DNA from: Smittium culicis
Taxonomy: Eukaryota; Kickxellomycota; Harpellomycetes; Harpellales; Legeriomycetaceae
Direction of reading: 5' to 3'
DNA: 29,953 nucleotides
NCBI GenBank assembly: GCA_001970855.1
Contig: LSSN01004037.1
Location: 1 to 29,953, forward strand
Part shown: one piece after another, positions 19,570-29,953 of the stretch
How positions within the stretch are numbered: the first letter of the stretch is position 1
Layout: each line of letters begins with the position of its first letter
The notes under the pieces: generated by a model
Database searches by the model: none
What the model saw: the letters and a program-made list of their open reading frames with translations, nothing else
What the model was told of the DNA's origin: nothing
Made by a program: the position numbers and the translations under genes

Positions 19570-19759
19570 GGGAGTTTATTTCGAAGAGCGGAACTTTTAT
19601 TATAAATTTTTTTCTCGCTCATAAGCTTTGACTTTAATTTTTAATCTTACTAGAAAATATCATAGAATAGTTTGTCTGATTCAATCAATACTTTAGCCTA
19701 ATTAAATAAACAAATATAACTTCTAAGAAAAAATGTTGCGTTTCCCCTAAGAATATCCC
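19570..19759. mobile_element. T8: short T-family copy
   Basis: The left end is GGGAGTTTATTTCGAAGAGC followed by GGAAC. The right end is CCTAAGAATATCCC preceded by GTTGCGTTTC. It is 190 bp. TA flanks both sides when the terminal T is counted in the element. It is the least disrupted short-form copy. Confidence 0.8.
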
Positions 19760-21130
19760 ATATAAATTGAAGTTTCTTTTAAGTAGTGGGGATTTTTCTG
19801 TAAAAAAAACTAATATCGAAGAGCTTCACTCGTATATTGGAATGAGCACAATAAATATTTCGAATAAGCTATTTGATAATGTTGGTAGTTTCATCAGATT
19901 AATTTTGTCAAGTAAAATAACTATAAAAATGAGATCCACTCTTAGAATCTCTCATAATCTTATGTGTAAATTCCAAGTAAAAATTCATACCTTCAATGAA
20001 TTTAAAAAAGCGTAATTAAAATTTCCCAAAAACTTTCAATTCCTGAAACTAATAACATTTTTGTAGCGAAATCAGACGACAAAAAGATCTCTGTTTAGTT
20101 TCCAGGTGACGTCGGTTGAAGAAAAAAATCAATGGATTTTCAATTCAAATTTTTTTATGCAAAGATAATTTCAATGCAGTTTTTTTACAAAGAAAATTTT
20201 TTGTTATTTTATCTCAACCAGATGCCTAAATTATTATTATAATTTACTAAATTATATTATTTTATACTATATCTTATTTTATTATACATCTATAAAAATT
20301 AACATACATATAGTATTGCACTATATGAACCTTAAAAAAAAGATGATAATTTTTTAATAAAAAAAATCAATAAAATATATTAAAAATTCTATTCATTCCA
20401 TTATATCTTATTAACTGAACCCGAAAAACCCCTAGAGAATAACAAATAATTAAATTAAACTAGGTGTGGAACTCGGAATTATTCGAAAATATTATTTTAA
20501 AATCGATACACAATTATTATAACCAAAATTTTTGTTATAGTTTGAATATAGTTATATATTTACACTTTCGGATTAAAAATTTTACAACTTAAAATCAAGT
20601 CCATTGAAGGGAATAGTAAGTCTTTAATAATTTTTTACAAGTTCTGTCAAAATTAAAACTGAAATCATTATTTTATTTCTATCAGATATGATCAGCCATG
20701 TCGAGATTTTTAAAAGTAGTGAAAATTTTCTGTAAAAATGATGTTTTTATAAAAACTGAAACATTATTTAGCTTGAAAAAAATCTAGGTAAGAATATCCT
20801 ATATTAGTACTAAAAAAATTTTTTTTACCATAAAAGTTTTTAAGGATACATATCTATATCTAGTTGATGGGGAAAATTTTCCATTTTTTGATCAATTAAA
20901 ATTCAATAAAACTTTGAAAATTTATTATAGTATAAAATTTTTACACGAATTAACTGTAAAATATGAAAAATATATTATTTAAATACTGATATTTTAACTT
21001 GTGAATATTTTTCGACAATCGGAGCTTTTCACGGGATAGAAATTATCCTAAAGTCAAAATTTGATAAAAAACACTCGACTTAATATAATATCTCTTATTC
21101 ATGATGGAATCTACTTATTTAATTTATTAT
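19760..21130. other. AT-rich intergenic DNA
   Basis: No gene or transposon end is recognised. An 82-codon frame that begins with a non-ATG start (19767-20015) has no motif and is probably chance. A CRE-like TGACGTC occurs at about 20107 with no gene beside it. Confidence 0.45.
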
Positions 21131-21325
21131 TTAACCCTTTCACGGGCGGTAGACTTTTTTATCTACAAAATATAGCCAACAGTGTTTAATTAAAATAATT
21201 TAATTCCGAGGATATAAGAAATATTGGTTTTTTGTTTAAAATTTTAAAATATTTAATTTCATTATTAATCATAAAAGTGTCAATAGTTTAATTTTTTCAA
21301 AGAGATTACCACGGGGAAGTGTTAA
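21131..21325 (-). mobile_element. P10: P-family copy, inverted orientation
   Basis: TTAA at 21131-21134 is followed by CCCTTTCACGGGCGGTAGAC. The other end is ACCACGGGGAAGTG followed by TTAA at 21322-21325. Both targets are perfect. The internal ATCTACAAAATATAGCCAAC and TTAATTCCGAGG match other copies. It is 195 bp with targets and stands outside the dense cluster. Confidence 0.85.
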
Positions 21326-22989
21326 ACCTCAAAATAAAATTCTAATAATATATTTAACTTAGAGAATCCCCTAAAATAAGTAGGTATAAATAACAAATTA
21401 ATATCTAGAATAAAAAACCTATTTAGAACTAAGGGGTATTGATAATTATATGACAATAAATTTTTATAGCTAAATTGACATTTTATTGCATAAAGCATTA
21501 TATCAATTTAAATTTGTTTTATTTATCTCAATTAATTCAATTGAAAAAGAAACCAAGAGTGTAAAAAAATAAAATAAAGCGTTTATTTTAAACTAAAATA
21601 TGCTGGTATTAAAAATAAGGGAAAATTTTATAATAATCTATTCAAAATAAAAAAGTTATATATACAAAAATCTAAGGTTTGAAATCAATATTCTATTTTT
21701 TTGGAAGGGATGAACTAGTCCACTTAATTCGTGATTTAAGACTTTTTATCAAGTCGTATAATATAAAGGTTCACGCTGTTGTACATAGATAACGAAATTT
21801 ATATTAAAATAACTATTAAATATTTGATACAGCTCATGTATTAATACAGCACAATTAATTCATACATATAAATAATGAAGTATTAAAAAACTCCTTCAAT
21901 ATAAACTAGATGATAAACTCTTTAAAGATAATTAAATACAATAACTACTTATTTTAAAAAGTATTTAGAGCGAATATTATTTATTATTTATCTTTTTAGT
22001 TTTTATTTTATAAATCAATATAGTATCGATTTAAATAACTTGAATGATATTATAATTACACTAAACTATCGACTTATAGCCTTGATATTAGATCGAGAAA
22101 AAATTTTTATGGATATGATCAAGGCGGAAATTTTTATTATCTGAACCGTATTTTTCTTTGGTTGACCTAAAGTTTGAAGCAAGAAAAATTAAATTTGTTG
22201 TTTATTTTGATATAATATCAATTTTAGCTTTATAATTGTAATTTTTTTTAAGACTTTTATGAGCCGTAATCGGCATGGTTCAATATTTTTGTTATCCTAT
22301 TAAAGAAATAAGCTATTATAAAGCCTATTATTATATGATATATTTTATTTAGATTTATTCTACTTATATTTATATTTATATAGGTTTTTATATATTTTAG
22401 ATGTTTATCATTAGAAGCATTTTTCTTTGTCAAAGTACATATGAAATAACTTTTTATGGACTCGCCTTATGAATGTCATTACTTATAAGAATAAATATAA
22501 TTTATGCGTTTTTACTGAAAATTTTTTTAATTGTGATTTAAACTTGTAAGATTAGTGATATTTTTTATAACCAATTTTTTAAATCAAATCTAAGTCTTAA
22601 TGCAATTATTTCACTTGATTCAAGTTTTTCTTTTGGGTATTCTCATATCTAAAATTCAGGAAATGAATTTAAATAATTTTTAACACGAATCTAATTAGTT
22701 TTTAATTGCTCAAGGATGTTTGAAGAGTACATTGGGATGTTCTTAATTGGATCGAAATATCATGAAACTTCCCATGAGTAATATTTACGCCTTTTATTTG
22801 GTCTAATAGCTTTTACTATAAATTCTTGAGCAGATAAAATTTATTTAATATCTTCTTCATCGATGAATTCTTAGCTAATGGTTATCGTTAAAAGTGAGAA
22901 TATTTTAGCTCCGATTGTATATATATCACAAGATTATATATTAGTGAGTTTAAAATTTTTAATATACAATTTGAAGTCACTAAATCTAG
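21326..22989. other. AT-rich intergenic DNA
   Basis: About 1.7 kb with stops in every frame and no recognisable gene, RNA or transposon end. Confidence 0.45.
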
Positions 22990-23640
22990 AATTATTCTCT
23001 CAAATATTGAATTTAATAGCTTAGATAGAACTGAAAGTTTCTGAGAGCTTATCTACAGTTCTGATTTTTAACATTGGTATAAAAGTACATTGGCCAAAAT
23101 TATCGATTTTCAGTTCTTGAGTTAGATATTTTTCTATTTGGTTTTTTTCTGCAGATGCATAAATATCGATTTCTAGGGCACAAAATTTATTTTTCGCTGA
23201 GTTTCTGAAGATTCTTGAAAGTTTTAAGTCCAATTGTTTTTGAGAATTCCTGGAAATCCTATTTTCCAGAAATTTTTCCAGTCCTGGTATGAGTTATATG
23301 GTTATTCGGATAATTTATTTTTCATATAAATCTTAACATTCTTTGTATATTTTCAGTAGCTTCCATTTGGCTGTAGTTTCAGCTAATAGTAACATTACCT
23401 CTGCTTTTAATCTGAAGGCATAAATTCTTAAATTTTCTATTCACTATTTTTGAACATCTATTCTTGTATAAATCACTAATTTTGATGTAAAATTATATTT
23501 TTTGATAGTTTGAACTCCTCTTTTCTCGCTTGAGAATTTTCATCTTAAGCCACCGAGATTTCGTTGAAGCTCAAAGAGCTAATCCTTTCCTTTGATGACT
23601 ATTTAGTTTTTTCAGTATCAATTTTAATGCCTTTACTTTG
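22990..23640 (-). pseudogene. Possible decayed coding sequence, unassigned
   Basis: This minus-strand stretch has fewer stops than its surroundings, with a 70-codon open part at 23021-23233 (starts MDLKLSRIF, contains ALEIDIYASAEKN, ends LSETFSSI). The piece IDIYASAEKN is vaguely like the IYxDAS start of the RNase H domain in DIRS-type retroelements, and the preceding SRNSQKQLD piece could belong to the linker before it. The likeness is weak and I do not rely on it. It may equally be chance open sequence. Confidence 0.25.
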
Positions 23641-26529
23641 AATCAGTTGGTATTAATGAATTTTAGAGCGGTTAAATGTGTGTAGATTTTTTTTATTTTT
23701 GTTTTTATAAGCTTTAAATAATAAATTAGAATGTATGATTTATAAAATTTACTTAAAAGAAGATAGTATCGGTAACAAAGAATTTTAATTTATCAAAATT
23801 TGTATAATTAGAAAAGAAGTTATTTGAATAGATATTTATTAACTAAGCTGAGATTATGATTAATTTTTATGCGGTTTATAATTGTTAAATTATTAGATTT
23901 ATTTATTTTAAATCCAAATCCAAATTCGAAACAGGTTGTAATGTTATTCAAAAATATATTATGAGGTAAAATTTATTTATTTTTTTTATAAAAAAAGTAA
24001 ATAATTTCTAATCCTAAAATGAAAGTTTTACATCTTCTGCTCCGGGGTGTCCGACTCCTTATTTTCTTAATTGTTATTTTCATACAATTTAGTTTCAATA
24101 TATTTTATTCATCTTGAATATGCATTCTCTATTATTGCTAATAATATAGAACTAAGCGAATTTCAGTATTCAATAATTAATTTAGCTGTATTAAAAATTC
24201 TGTCACTCTACTATAATCTAATTTCAAATCCTTGTAAAATCGACATTAAATTTATTTCTTAGATTTATTTCTATTTTGTTAATGTATAAAAATAATTTAT
24301 TAACCATTAATGATTCAATTGACTGAATCTTATTCAGGATGATATGAAAAATCACTAGTGTCATTATCACTTCAACATAAATGAATACTTATCTATGTAA
24401 ATTGGCTCCAATTTTCTCAAATTGAGATATGTTTCGCGTAATTCTCCTAACTTTACCCAATGTATTTACTATCAAAAAAGCAGAAAATTATGATGCACTG
24501 TTTTTAGAAAAAGTTTTATCTGCTAAAATTGAATATTTGGTTGTTTCGAAATCATATATAGCTGAAAATTTCTTTTTTATAGGATAAAATGATAAGATAA
24601 AGTTGTATTTATATTCAAGATTAACCATTTCTATTTTATTTACACAGCCTTTGGTAAGATTAATAATCGTTATAAATTGGTAAGAAGGAACTTTACGAAG
24701 TTTAGTAGCTTGGTTGTTATATTGAATGATTTTTCTTAGTTCATATTAAACTAAGGTTCATAAAGCGTCGCTTTTTTATTCGCATGTGCACTTAGAATTC
24801 GCCATGAAAAGCTTATAATATTTTTGTATTATAGATATAGTGTATAAGCTGTGTAAATATCTGATGCGGTATCAAAAAATTCAACCTTTTGCTAAAAAAT
24901 CATAATCATTTTTTTAGCCCATATTTAAGTGGCCAAAACTCAAATAGAATATTCTTATCCATAATTAGAGACCTAATTTATGAGAAATTGAGTTGAAAAA
25001 TATGGTATTTAAAATATTAATATTATATTAATTTAACCTATATAGTCTTAGGTTAATTTTATTTCATTTTTATATTTCACACTTTCAATATTGTTTTTTT
25101 TTTTGTAATATTGATATATTTTAGACAGTTTTTTTTGTCCAAAGATATTGGGTGCGTATTTAGTATAATTATTTCATATCGCTTGTATATTTACTTAGTT
25201 CAATAATCTCTGAATACACATCTAATATAGTTTATGTCAAATTATGTGATATTATATTCCTTATGATGTGGTAGTAACTGAAGGCTTATTTTATTGTATT
25301 CATCCATAGAATATCTATACTCAGTAAGTTTTCACGCGTGTAAATACCGGTTTATTTTTGAAAGACTGTATGACACCTTGGCTTTTTTTGAGCTTTTTTA
25401 CTTATAGAGAATCTGAAGTTCAGAAACAATTAATTTTAGATTATCAATTTTAACAGGCTCTTCTGGCTTTAAAAATTTCCTCCATGGCAGCTATCAAAAT
25501 CCAGTTTAATGTAAAAATTTATACATTTCCGCCAAAGTAGTACTAGTTTAAGGATGTTTAAATTCTGATCCTGCTAGAATCACATATATAGTTTTAGTTA
25601 TTGAAGCTTTAGTTTTATTAATATCTGCTTCCGAATTTTTGATTGCAGATTACGTGATTATTCATTAATCCATAAAGAAGTAGCCGTATTGTATTATTCA
25701 AATACAGAGCTAGAGCTCACAAATTTTCGACTAGTTTTGGATCGATTTACTTTAAATAAATTTATAGGAGCCTGTATGTTATGGTTTCATTTCTAACACT
25801 TTTCATGTTATAAATAGTAATTTTTATCAAATAGGTATCGATGTTCCGGAATGTTGGGGTCTGTTACAATGGTATCAAACTGTCTTTCTAATACCAAACT
25901 TTTGCAGACTGCGTTTCTTGCAGCTTGTCTTTATATAATTTCATAACCAAGGGAATATATGTGGAAGTTTTAAGTTTTAGGGATTAAATTTTAATAAAAA
26001 CTACAAAGAAATAAAATCAAACAATCTTTGGTAAATATTTTAAGCCTAACCTAGATTTTACTCAATAAAGATAGTATATATACCAACCAATCATCTAAAT
26101 ACTACTAATCTCTTTATAAAAAGAAAAAAAGAAAAACCTCGAAATCTACTCAACGACTACAAAATTTTATTTAATCAATAGAGATTCAAGGAAATCTAGT
26201 AATTATGCAAAATATCTACAAAGAAAACATCAACACTGAGAAAAAATATCTACTATAACTTTATGAAACAAGAAGCAAGAAAAAATTTTTATCCAATGCA
26301 TATAAAAACTCAATAAAAGACAGTAGCGAAAAAAGCACCAGAAAAATAATAAAAAAACTTTTTCTCAGAGTCAATTCTTATTAAATGTACAGTTTAGCCG
26401 ATTTTTTTAGTTTCTATGAGCATAATATCGATACAATCTGAAAATATTTATTACAATTTTTCGATTTTTAAACTATTCTTTCATCTTTATATAAAAAAAT
26501 TAAATTGTTACTTTACTGTCATAATCACA
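23641..26529. other. AT-rich intergenic DNA
   Basis: About 2.9 kb without a supportable gene. A few hundred bases near 25400-25960 and 26130-26350 show slightly longer open pieces in changing frames that could be eroded coding sequence, but no motif allows a call. Confidence 0.4.
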
Positions 26530-26690
26530 CTTGAAATGGATCAATCGGCGAGCAAATGTCCTCCAACCGATGATCCCCCTTATCTTACCCATCCAGTTGG
26601 CTCATCCATTCCTTTACTTTACCGATCTCTTCACCTTGAATTTGATATACATTGATAGCATAATCCTTCCTACGAAGGTTATGCTGTTCA
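26530..26690. other. GC-richer patch with two hairpins
   Basis: In very AT-rich surroundings this 160-bp patch is locally GC-richer. Hairpin one pairs GGATCAATCGG (26538-26548) with CCGATGATCC (26567-26576). Hairpin two pairs AGCATAATCCTTC (26657-26669) with GAAGGTTATGCT (26674-26685) around a 4-base loop. Each has a single extra base in its 5' arm. Between them lies a short frame from an ATG at 26536 to a stop at 26653-26655, without known motifs. It could be a structured RNA, a small gene or a relic of a mobile element. No family is recognised. Confidence 0.4.
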
Positions 26691-28124
26691 ACAAGTTCAA
26701 TTCCTCCTAATACCCTAGTCTTTTATACACTTAATCTTTTATATCAAAAAATTTATTATTTAAAAATCCCCAGTTTGACATTTACTTTATTATTTTTTTT
26801 ATCATTTAAATTTATCAGCAAAAAATAATATAAATCCAAATATAAAAATTATAAATAAAAAAACACAGAACAGACTAGAATCTAAAATATAAATACTTTA
26901 TCTGATCTAAGCTTAAAATTACATAAGAAACACCAAAAAGCTCAAAAAATCTTAATTTCAGGCTTTTTTTGGATAATAATAATATTATTATTCTTTAGAT
27001 ATCTTAAATATTAGGTAACAGAATTTGCAAGATCGATGGTATTTTTTTGCGGTATTTTGAGATTTCTTGTTTTTATTCTGGCTGAAAAGCGAACTTGATT
27101 GTTTTATTATGTTTGGTCTGTTTATAGTATCATAATATCAGATTCTGGCTGTCTAGTTTGATATCAGAAACTGGCTGATCACTATATGGAACTTACAGCC
27201 AATTTTGGAAAACCATTATTGATATTCAGTGTTAATTTCCCAATAACAGTATTTATAGAGCTCGATATCGGTGCTTTAGATTCTTTTTCAGCGTATTTAA
27301 AGCTAATTTTCTTCTGAAATCATTGATTTTTTGTAAATTTTAAGCACTGTGTTGCAATATATAGCTTGGATTATATGATCCTGTACACTCTCTTATTTTT
27401 CATTGAGTAAATTTTATTATATAATTTAGAGATATTAATTTTTTAGCTTCAATATTAAGAAAAGTTATTTAGAAGGGCTAAATGAAGCTTTTTATATGAA
27501 AATAGTAGTTATACTTATTTGGAACCAATGTTATTTTATTTAATTTTACTTATTTATATTCCAATTAACTTATTATCCATATTGATATTTTAAAATCTAA
27601 AATTAAAATAAAGTGTAACCAGATGGCACACCTAACAATCATAATCGAAAATTTTTGTCCCAAAAAAAGTAAATTCTATTTAATCGTCCAAATAATGGCA
27701 AATATTTTTTGTAAATAAATACAAACTTCACTTAGCTTTATTTCATTTCTCAAATTAACAAAAGTACTCAAAAATTCTAATAAAACTCTAATTTTTATAT
27801 TATTTACTTGCATAATTCAAAAATAAGGTTATAAATATAACTGTGTTTCGAAATAAAATCGATTTATATATTTTAATCAGGATTTATACAAATATTTCAA
27901 TTGTTATAATTATATTCTCGACATAAATTTTATTACAATCTACCTTGACCCTTTATTATATTAACAATCAGTTATTTTATTATGTTTTTCGAAACTCTAA
28001 TAAGCTATCTCATGTATAAATGACTCTAATTTACAGATAAAGCTAATGAAGATAACATCAAAAAAGTACTTATATCATTTATAATATACTAAAGTATTTT
28101 AATATTTAATTTAGTTTCATATTT
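26691..28124. other. AT-rich intergenic DNA
   Basis: No gene is recognised. It contains a perfect 18-bp palindrome, AATAATAATATTATTATT, at 26975-26992, which is also trinucleotide-repetitive. Confidence 0.45.
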
Positions 28125-28308
28125 GGGAGACTCTTTTGAAGAGCGGAACATTTTATATTAAAATTCCCCTTAGATATTAGTTTTATTTATGGTTTAAATT
28201 CAATATGTATTTAATAAAAAATGTTTAAAAATTTTATCCAATAGATCTGTCTAATTATTAAAAATATAATTCCAACGAAAATACGTTATTATTTCCCTAA
28301 GTGTCTCA
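28125..28308. mobile_element. T9: short T-family copy
   Basis: The left end GGGAGACTCTTTTGAAGAGC followed by GGAAC is the clearest short-form terminus in the window. The right end CCCTAAGTGTCTCAT is its inverted counterpart with changes. About 184 bp, non-coding, flanked by TT on both sides when the terminal T is counted. It lies about 8 kb from the main cluster. Confidence 0.75.
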
Positions 28309-28801
28309 TTAATTATTTAAATTGGTATTTATTTAGTATATATCTCGTAATTTAAGTAAAATATAGCTTATTTATACTTTATTTCATTTGTAGAAAAATA
28401 AATGTATTTTTCTGAGGCCGAGAAAAAAAATTTTTTTTAATGAGATCAGGTATGAACATATAGCTAAGATTATTAAAAAAAAAAAGCAGGGGTTTCAATT
28501 TTGATTGAGAAGCTTTTCTTCAACTATATTTCATAAAGGCATAAATATTGCTATCATCTTTTTGGATAAAGATAAACCGAAAATCTAAAGCTAATAAAAA
28601 TAAGTGAATTAAAATAAAATAAAATAATTTTTTTATGGTACATGCTGTGAAGTACAAGTTATTGGTATACTTATCATCTTTTCTTTCGCAAAGGTACTCT
28701 GCCAGCGTAGATATTTTCACTAAAAATTAATAAAATACTATTTTAAGAATTATTTACCTTCAGCATAAAGGATAAAAAAACAATCTGAAAAACAAGCTAT
28801 C
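28309..28801. other. AT-rich DNA before the gag-like fragment
   Basis: No gene is supported. A 66-codon minus-strand frame (28520-28720) has no motif. The right end may hold further eroded parts of the gag-like ORF. Confidence 0.4.
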
Positions 28802-29752
28802 ATTATCCAGGAACAAAACAAAATACTGAATCGTATGGTGCAGAAGCTCTTACATGAAAGATAGCATAACGCAAAAACCGAGGATTCGTACTTATCTACA
28901 AGGATACCAATTGCAGACCTTTCAGTTTATCACGAACTCACTTAGGAATTCGTGTCGATTAAAAAACACTTCTTCAGAACTCCGCTTGCCGAAGAAGAGC
29001 ACAAGATTTCGACCCACTCAATCGCTAAGACTAGCTCTATGAATTAAATTCCACTGCGACTGAACGACTCAGTATTGAGCGTGGTAAATAAGGCTGACTC
29101 TGTACTGTATGGAATCCAATTAGACCTAGCTAAAGCAACACTTACGATCGATTATTAAAATCACCGTCGTATCCAGGACACTCCGGAAATCAATACTGCT
29201 GAAGATTCTGAAGCCACATTAGCAAGCACAATATGTGTTCTGTTTTCCAATATTGCAGAAACCGTGACTTATGAGAGTTTGAATAACCTACACAAAGTTC
29301 TGTATCTCCCCATAAAACCTACGCTAATATTCGAGTCCGATACCAAGCCGCTGATAGATCAACAATATTTGGATGCACTCATCTCAAAGAAAACCGTAGT
29401 GAAACAAAAACGACCTCAGCTCTTTCGCAGGCGCCAACAGAATACGATCACAAAGGATACGTGGAGCGGAAGCACTGCTAAGGCGCGGATCACCAACCCT
29501 GCAACCACCGCTGAAGTCAATTCAAGAAACATTACCAATGGCCGCCAGACATGTCTTAGCGAAAGGTGGTTTCAGTAGAGATTCAGAGCGGCCTCATAAC
29601 AGAGGTGGTCACCTTACTGTGTTCAGATCGACATAGTTCAGACTGAATTACAGCGAATGGCTCAGAAAATAGTAGAGGGGTATGAAGGATACCCGTCAAG
29701 AACCTTGATAGGCACAAAGGTGAGAGTAAAGACGGGGCTAAGGTTGGACTGA
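28802..29752 (+). pseudogene. Gag-like ORF fragment of a DIRS-like retroelement
   Basis: G+C rises sharply here. Frame 2 reads a possible coiled-coil piece (IIQEQNKILNRMVQKLL), then RIPIADLSVYHELT, FFRTPLAEEEHK (about 28958-28993), PLRLNDSVLSVV, DSVLYGIQLDLAKAT, HRRIQDTPEINTAEDSE and, in the open part 29264-29578, SDTKPLIDQQYLDAL and FRRRQQN. From memory this order matches the gag-like first ORF of tyrosine-recombinase (DIRS-like) elements in Harpellales. That ORF is followed by a basic Arg/Gly-rich tail, here GGFSRDSERPHNRGG in frame 3 near 29562-29606. At least three stops (28862, 28940, 29159 region) and two frameshifts break it. The reverse transcriptase, RNase H and recombinase are absent, because the repeat array replaces them. 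The 62-codon frame at 28854-29042 is a shadow. Confidence 0.7.
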
Positions 29753-29953
29753 GTCTGAGACTGAGACAAATACTGATACTGATACTGAAACTAAAATTAT
29801 GACTATGACTATGACTATGACTATGACTATGACTATGACTATGACTATGACTATGACTATGACTATGACTATGACTATGACTATGACTATGACTATGACT
29901 ATGACTATGACTATGACTATGACTATGACTATGACTATGACTATGACTATGAC
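29747..29953 (+). repeat. Hexanucleotide array, degenerate then pure TATGAC
   Basis: From 29747 the sequence is in a strict 6-bp register. The first nine units are variants (GACTGA, GTCTGA, GACTGA, GACAAA, TACTGA three times, AACTAA, AATTAT). From 29798 to the window edge there are 26 perfect TATGAC units (156 bp), with no sign of ending. The array abuts the gag-like fragment. It is not a known telomere repeat. The true length is unknown because the window stops inside it. Confidence 0.95.

Noticed and set aside
14381..21325. Recurring short motifs considered as a CRISPR-like or satellite array
   Set aside because: Spacing is irregular, copies occur in both orientations, ends are inverted repeats with TTAA or TA flanks, and copies nest. 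All of this points to transposons.
28854..29042. A 62-codon + strand frame
   Set aside because: The neighbouring frame carries the gag-like protein continuous with the downstream part, so this one is a shadow.
29798..29953. TATGAC array considered as a telomere
   Set aside because: It lacks the G-rich strand typical of telomeres, and variant units grade into retroelement sequence.

Overview
The window looks like nuclear DNA of a very AT-rich fungus. The only intact gene encodes a Zn2Cys6 zinc-cluster regulator, a fungus-specific family. Two decayed retroelements encode proteins that I recognise from memory as closest to elements of gut-dwelling Kickxellomycotina (Harpellales such as Smittium and Zancudomyces). 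The lineage is inference and no search was run. I see no rRNA, tRNA, CRISPR array or operon. The window starts in an 18-base G run and ends inside a hexanucleotide array, so both edges look like low-complexity assembly breaks.

Layout. From 1 to about 7.2 kb there is no supportable gene: AT-rich DNA with an 11-bp minisatellite (544-620), a 25-27 bp A-rich minisatellite (3800-3978), a C-over-G biased stretch (about 660-3540) and six A runs of 16-24 bases all on the + strand. From 7.2 to 10.1 kb lies a badly mutated but colinear non-LTR (LINE) retrotransposon with endonuclease, reverse transcriptase, C-terminal region and CCHC-like motif. Its 3' end is repeated in inverted orientation at 10.72-10.94 kb, so two LINE tails face each other across an AT-rich spacer. 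The transcription factor gene fills 11.36-13.90 kb on the minus strand as one exon.

From 14.4 to 21.3 kb is a nest of short non-coding transposons. One family (P) is about 190 bp, starts CCCTTTCCCG and sits in TTAA, as piggyBac-type elements do. A second family (T) has ends like GGGAGACTCTTTACGAAGAG, comes in a 190-bp and a roughly 220-260-bp form, and several copies are flanked by TA. Copies are inserted in one another: P5 in P4, P6 in T4, and a short T in another short T. From 21.3 to 28.7 kb is AT-rich DNA with one further T copy, a possible decayed coding stretch on the minus strand near 23 kb, and a small GC-richer patch with two hairpins at 26.5-26.7 kb.

From 28.8 to 29.75 kb is a fragment of a gag-like ORF of a DIRS-like retroelement, with stops and frameshifts. 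It runs directly into a 6-bp-register repeat array that ends as 26 pure TATGAC units at the window edge.

The genes do not form a pathway. This is a gene-poor, transposon-rich segment around one regulator gene. The best material for a second look is the pair of miniature transposon families, whose nested insertions give their target sites and relative ages.
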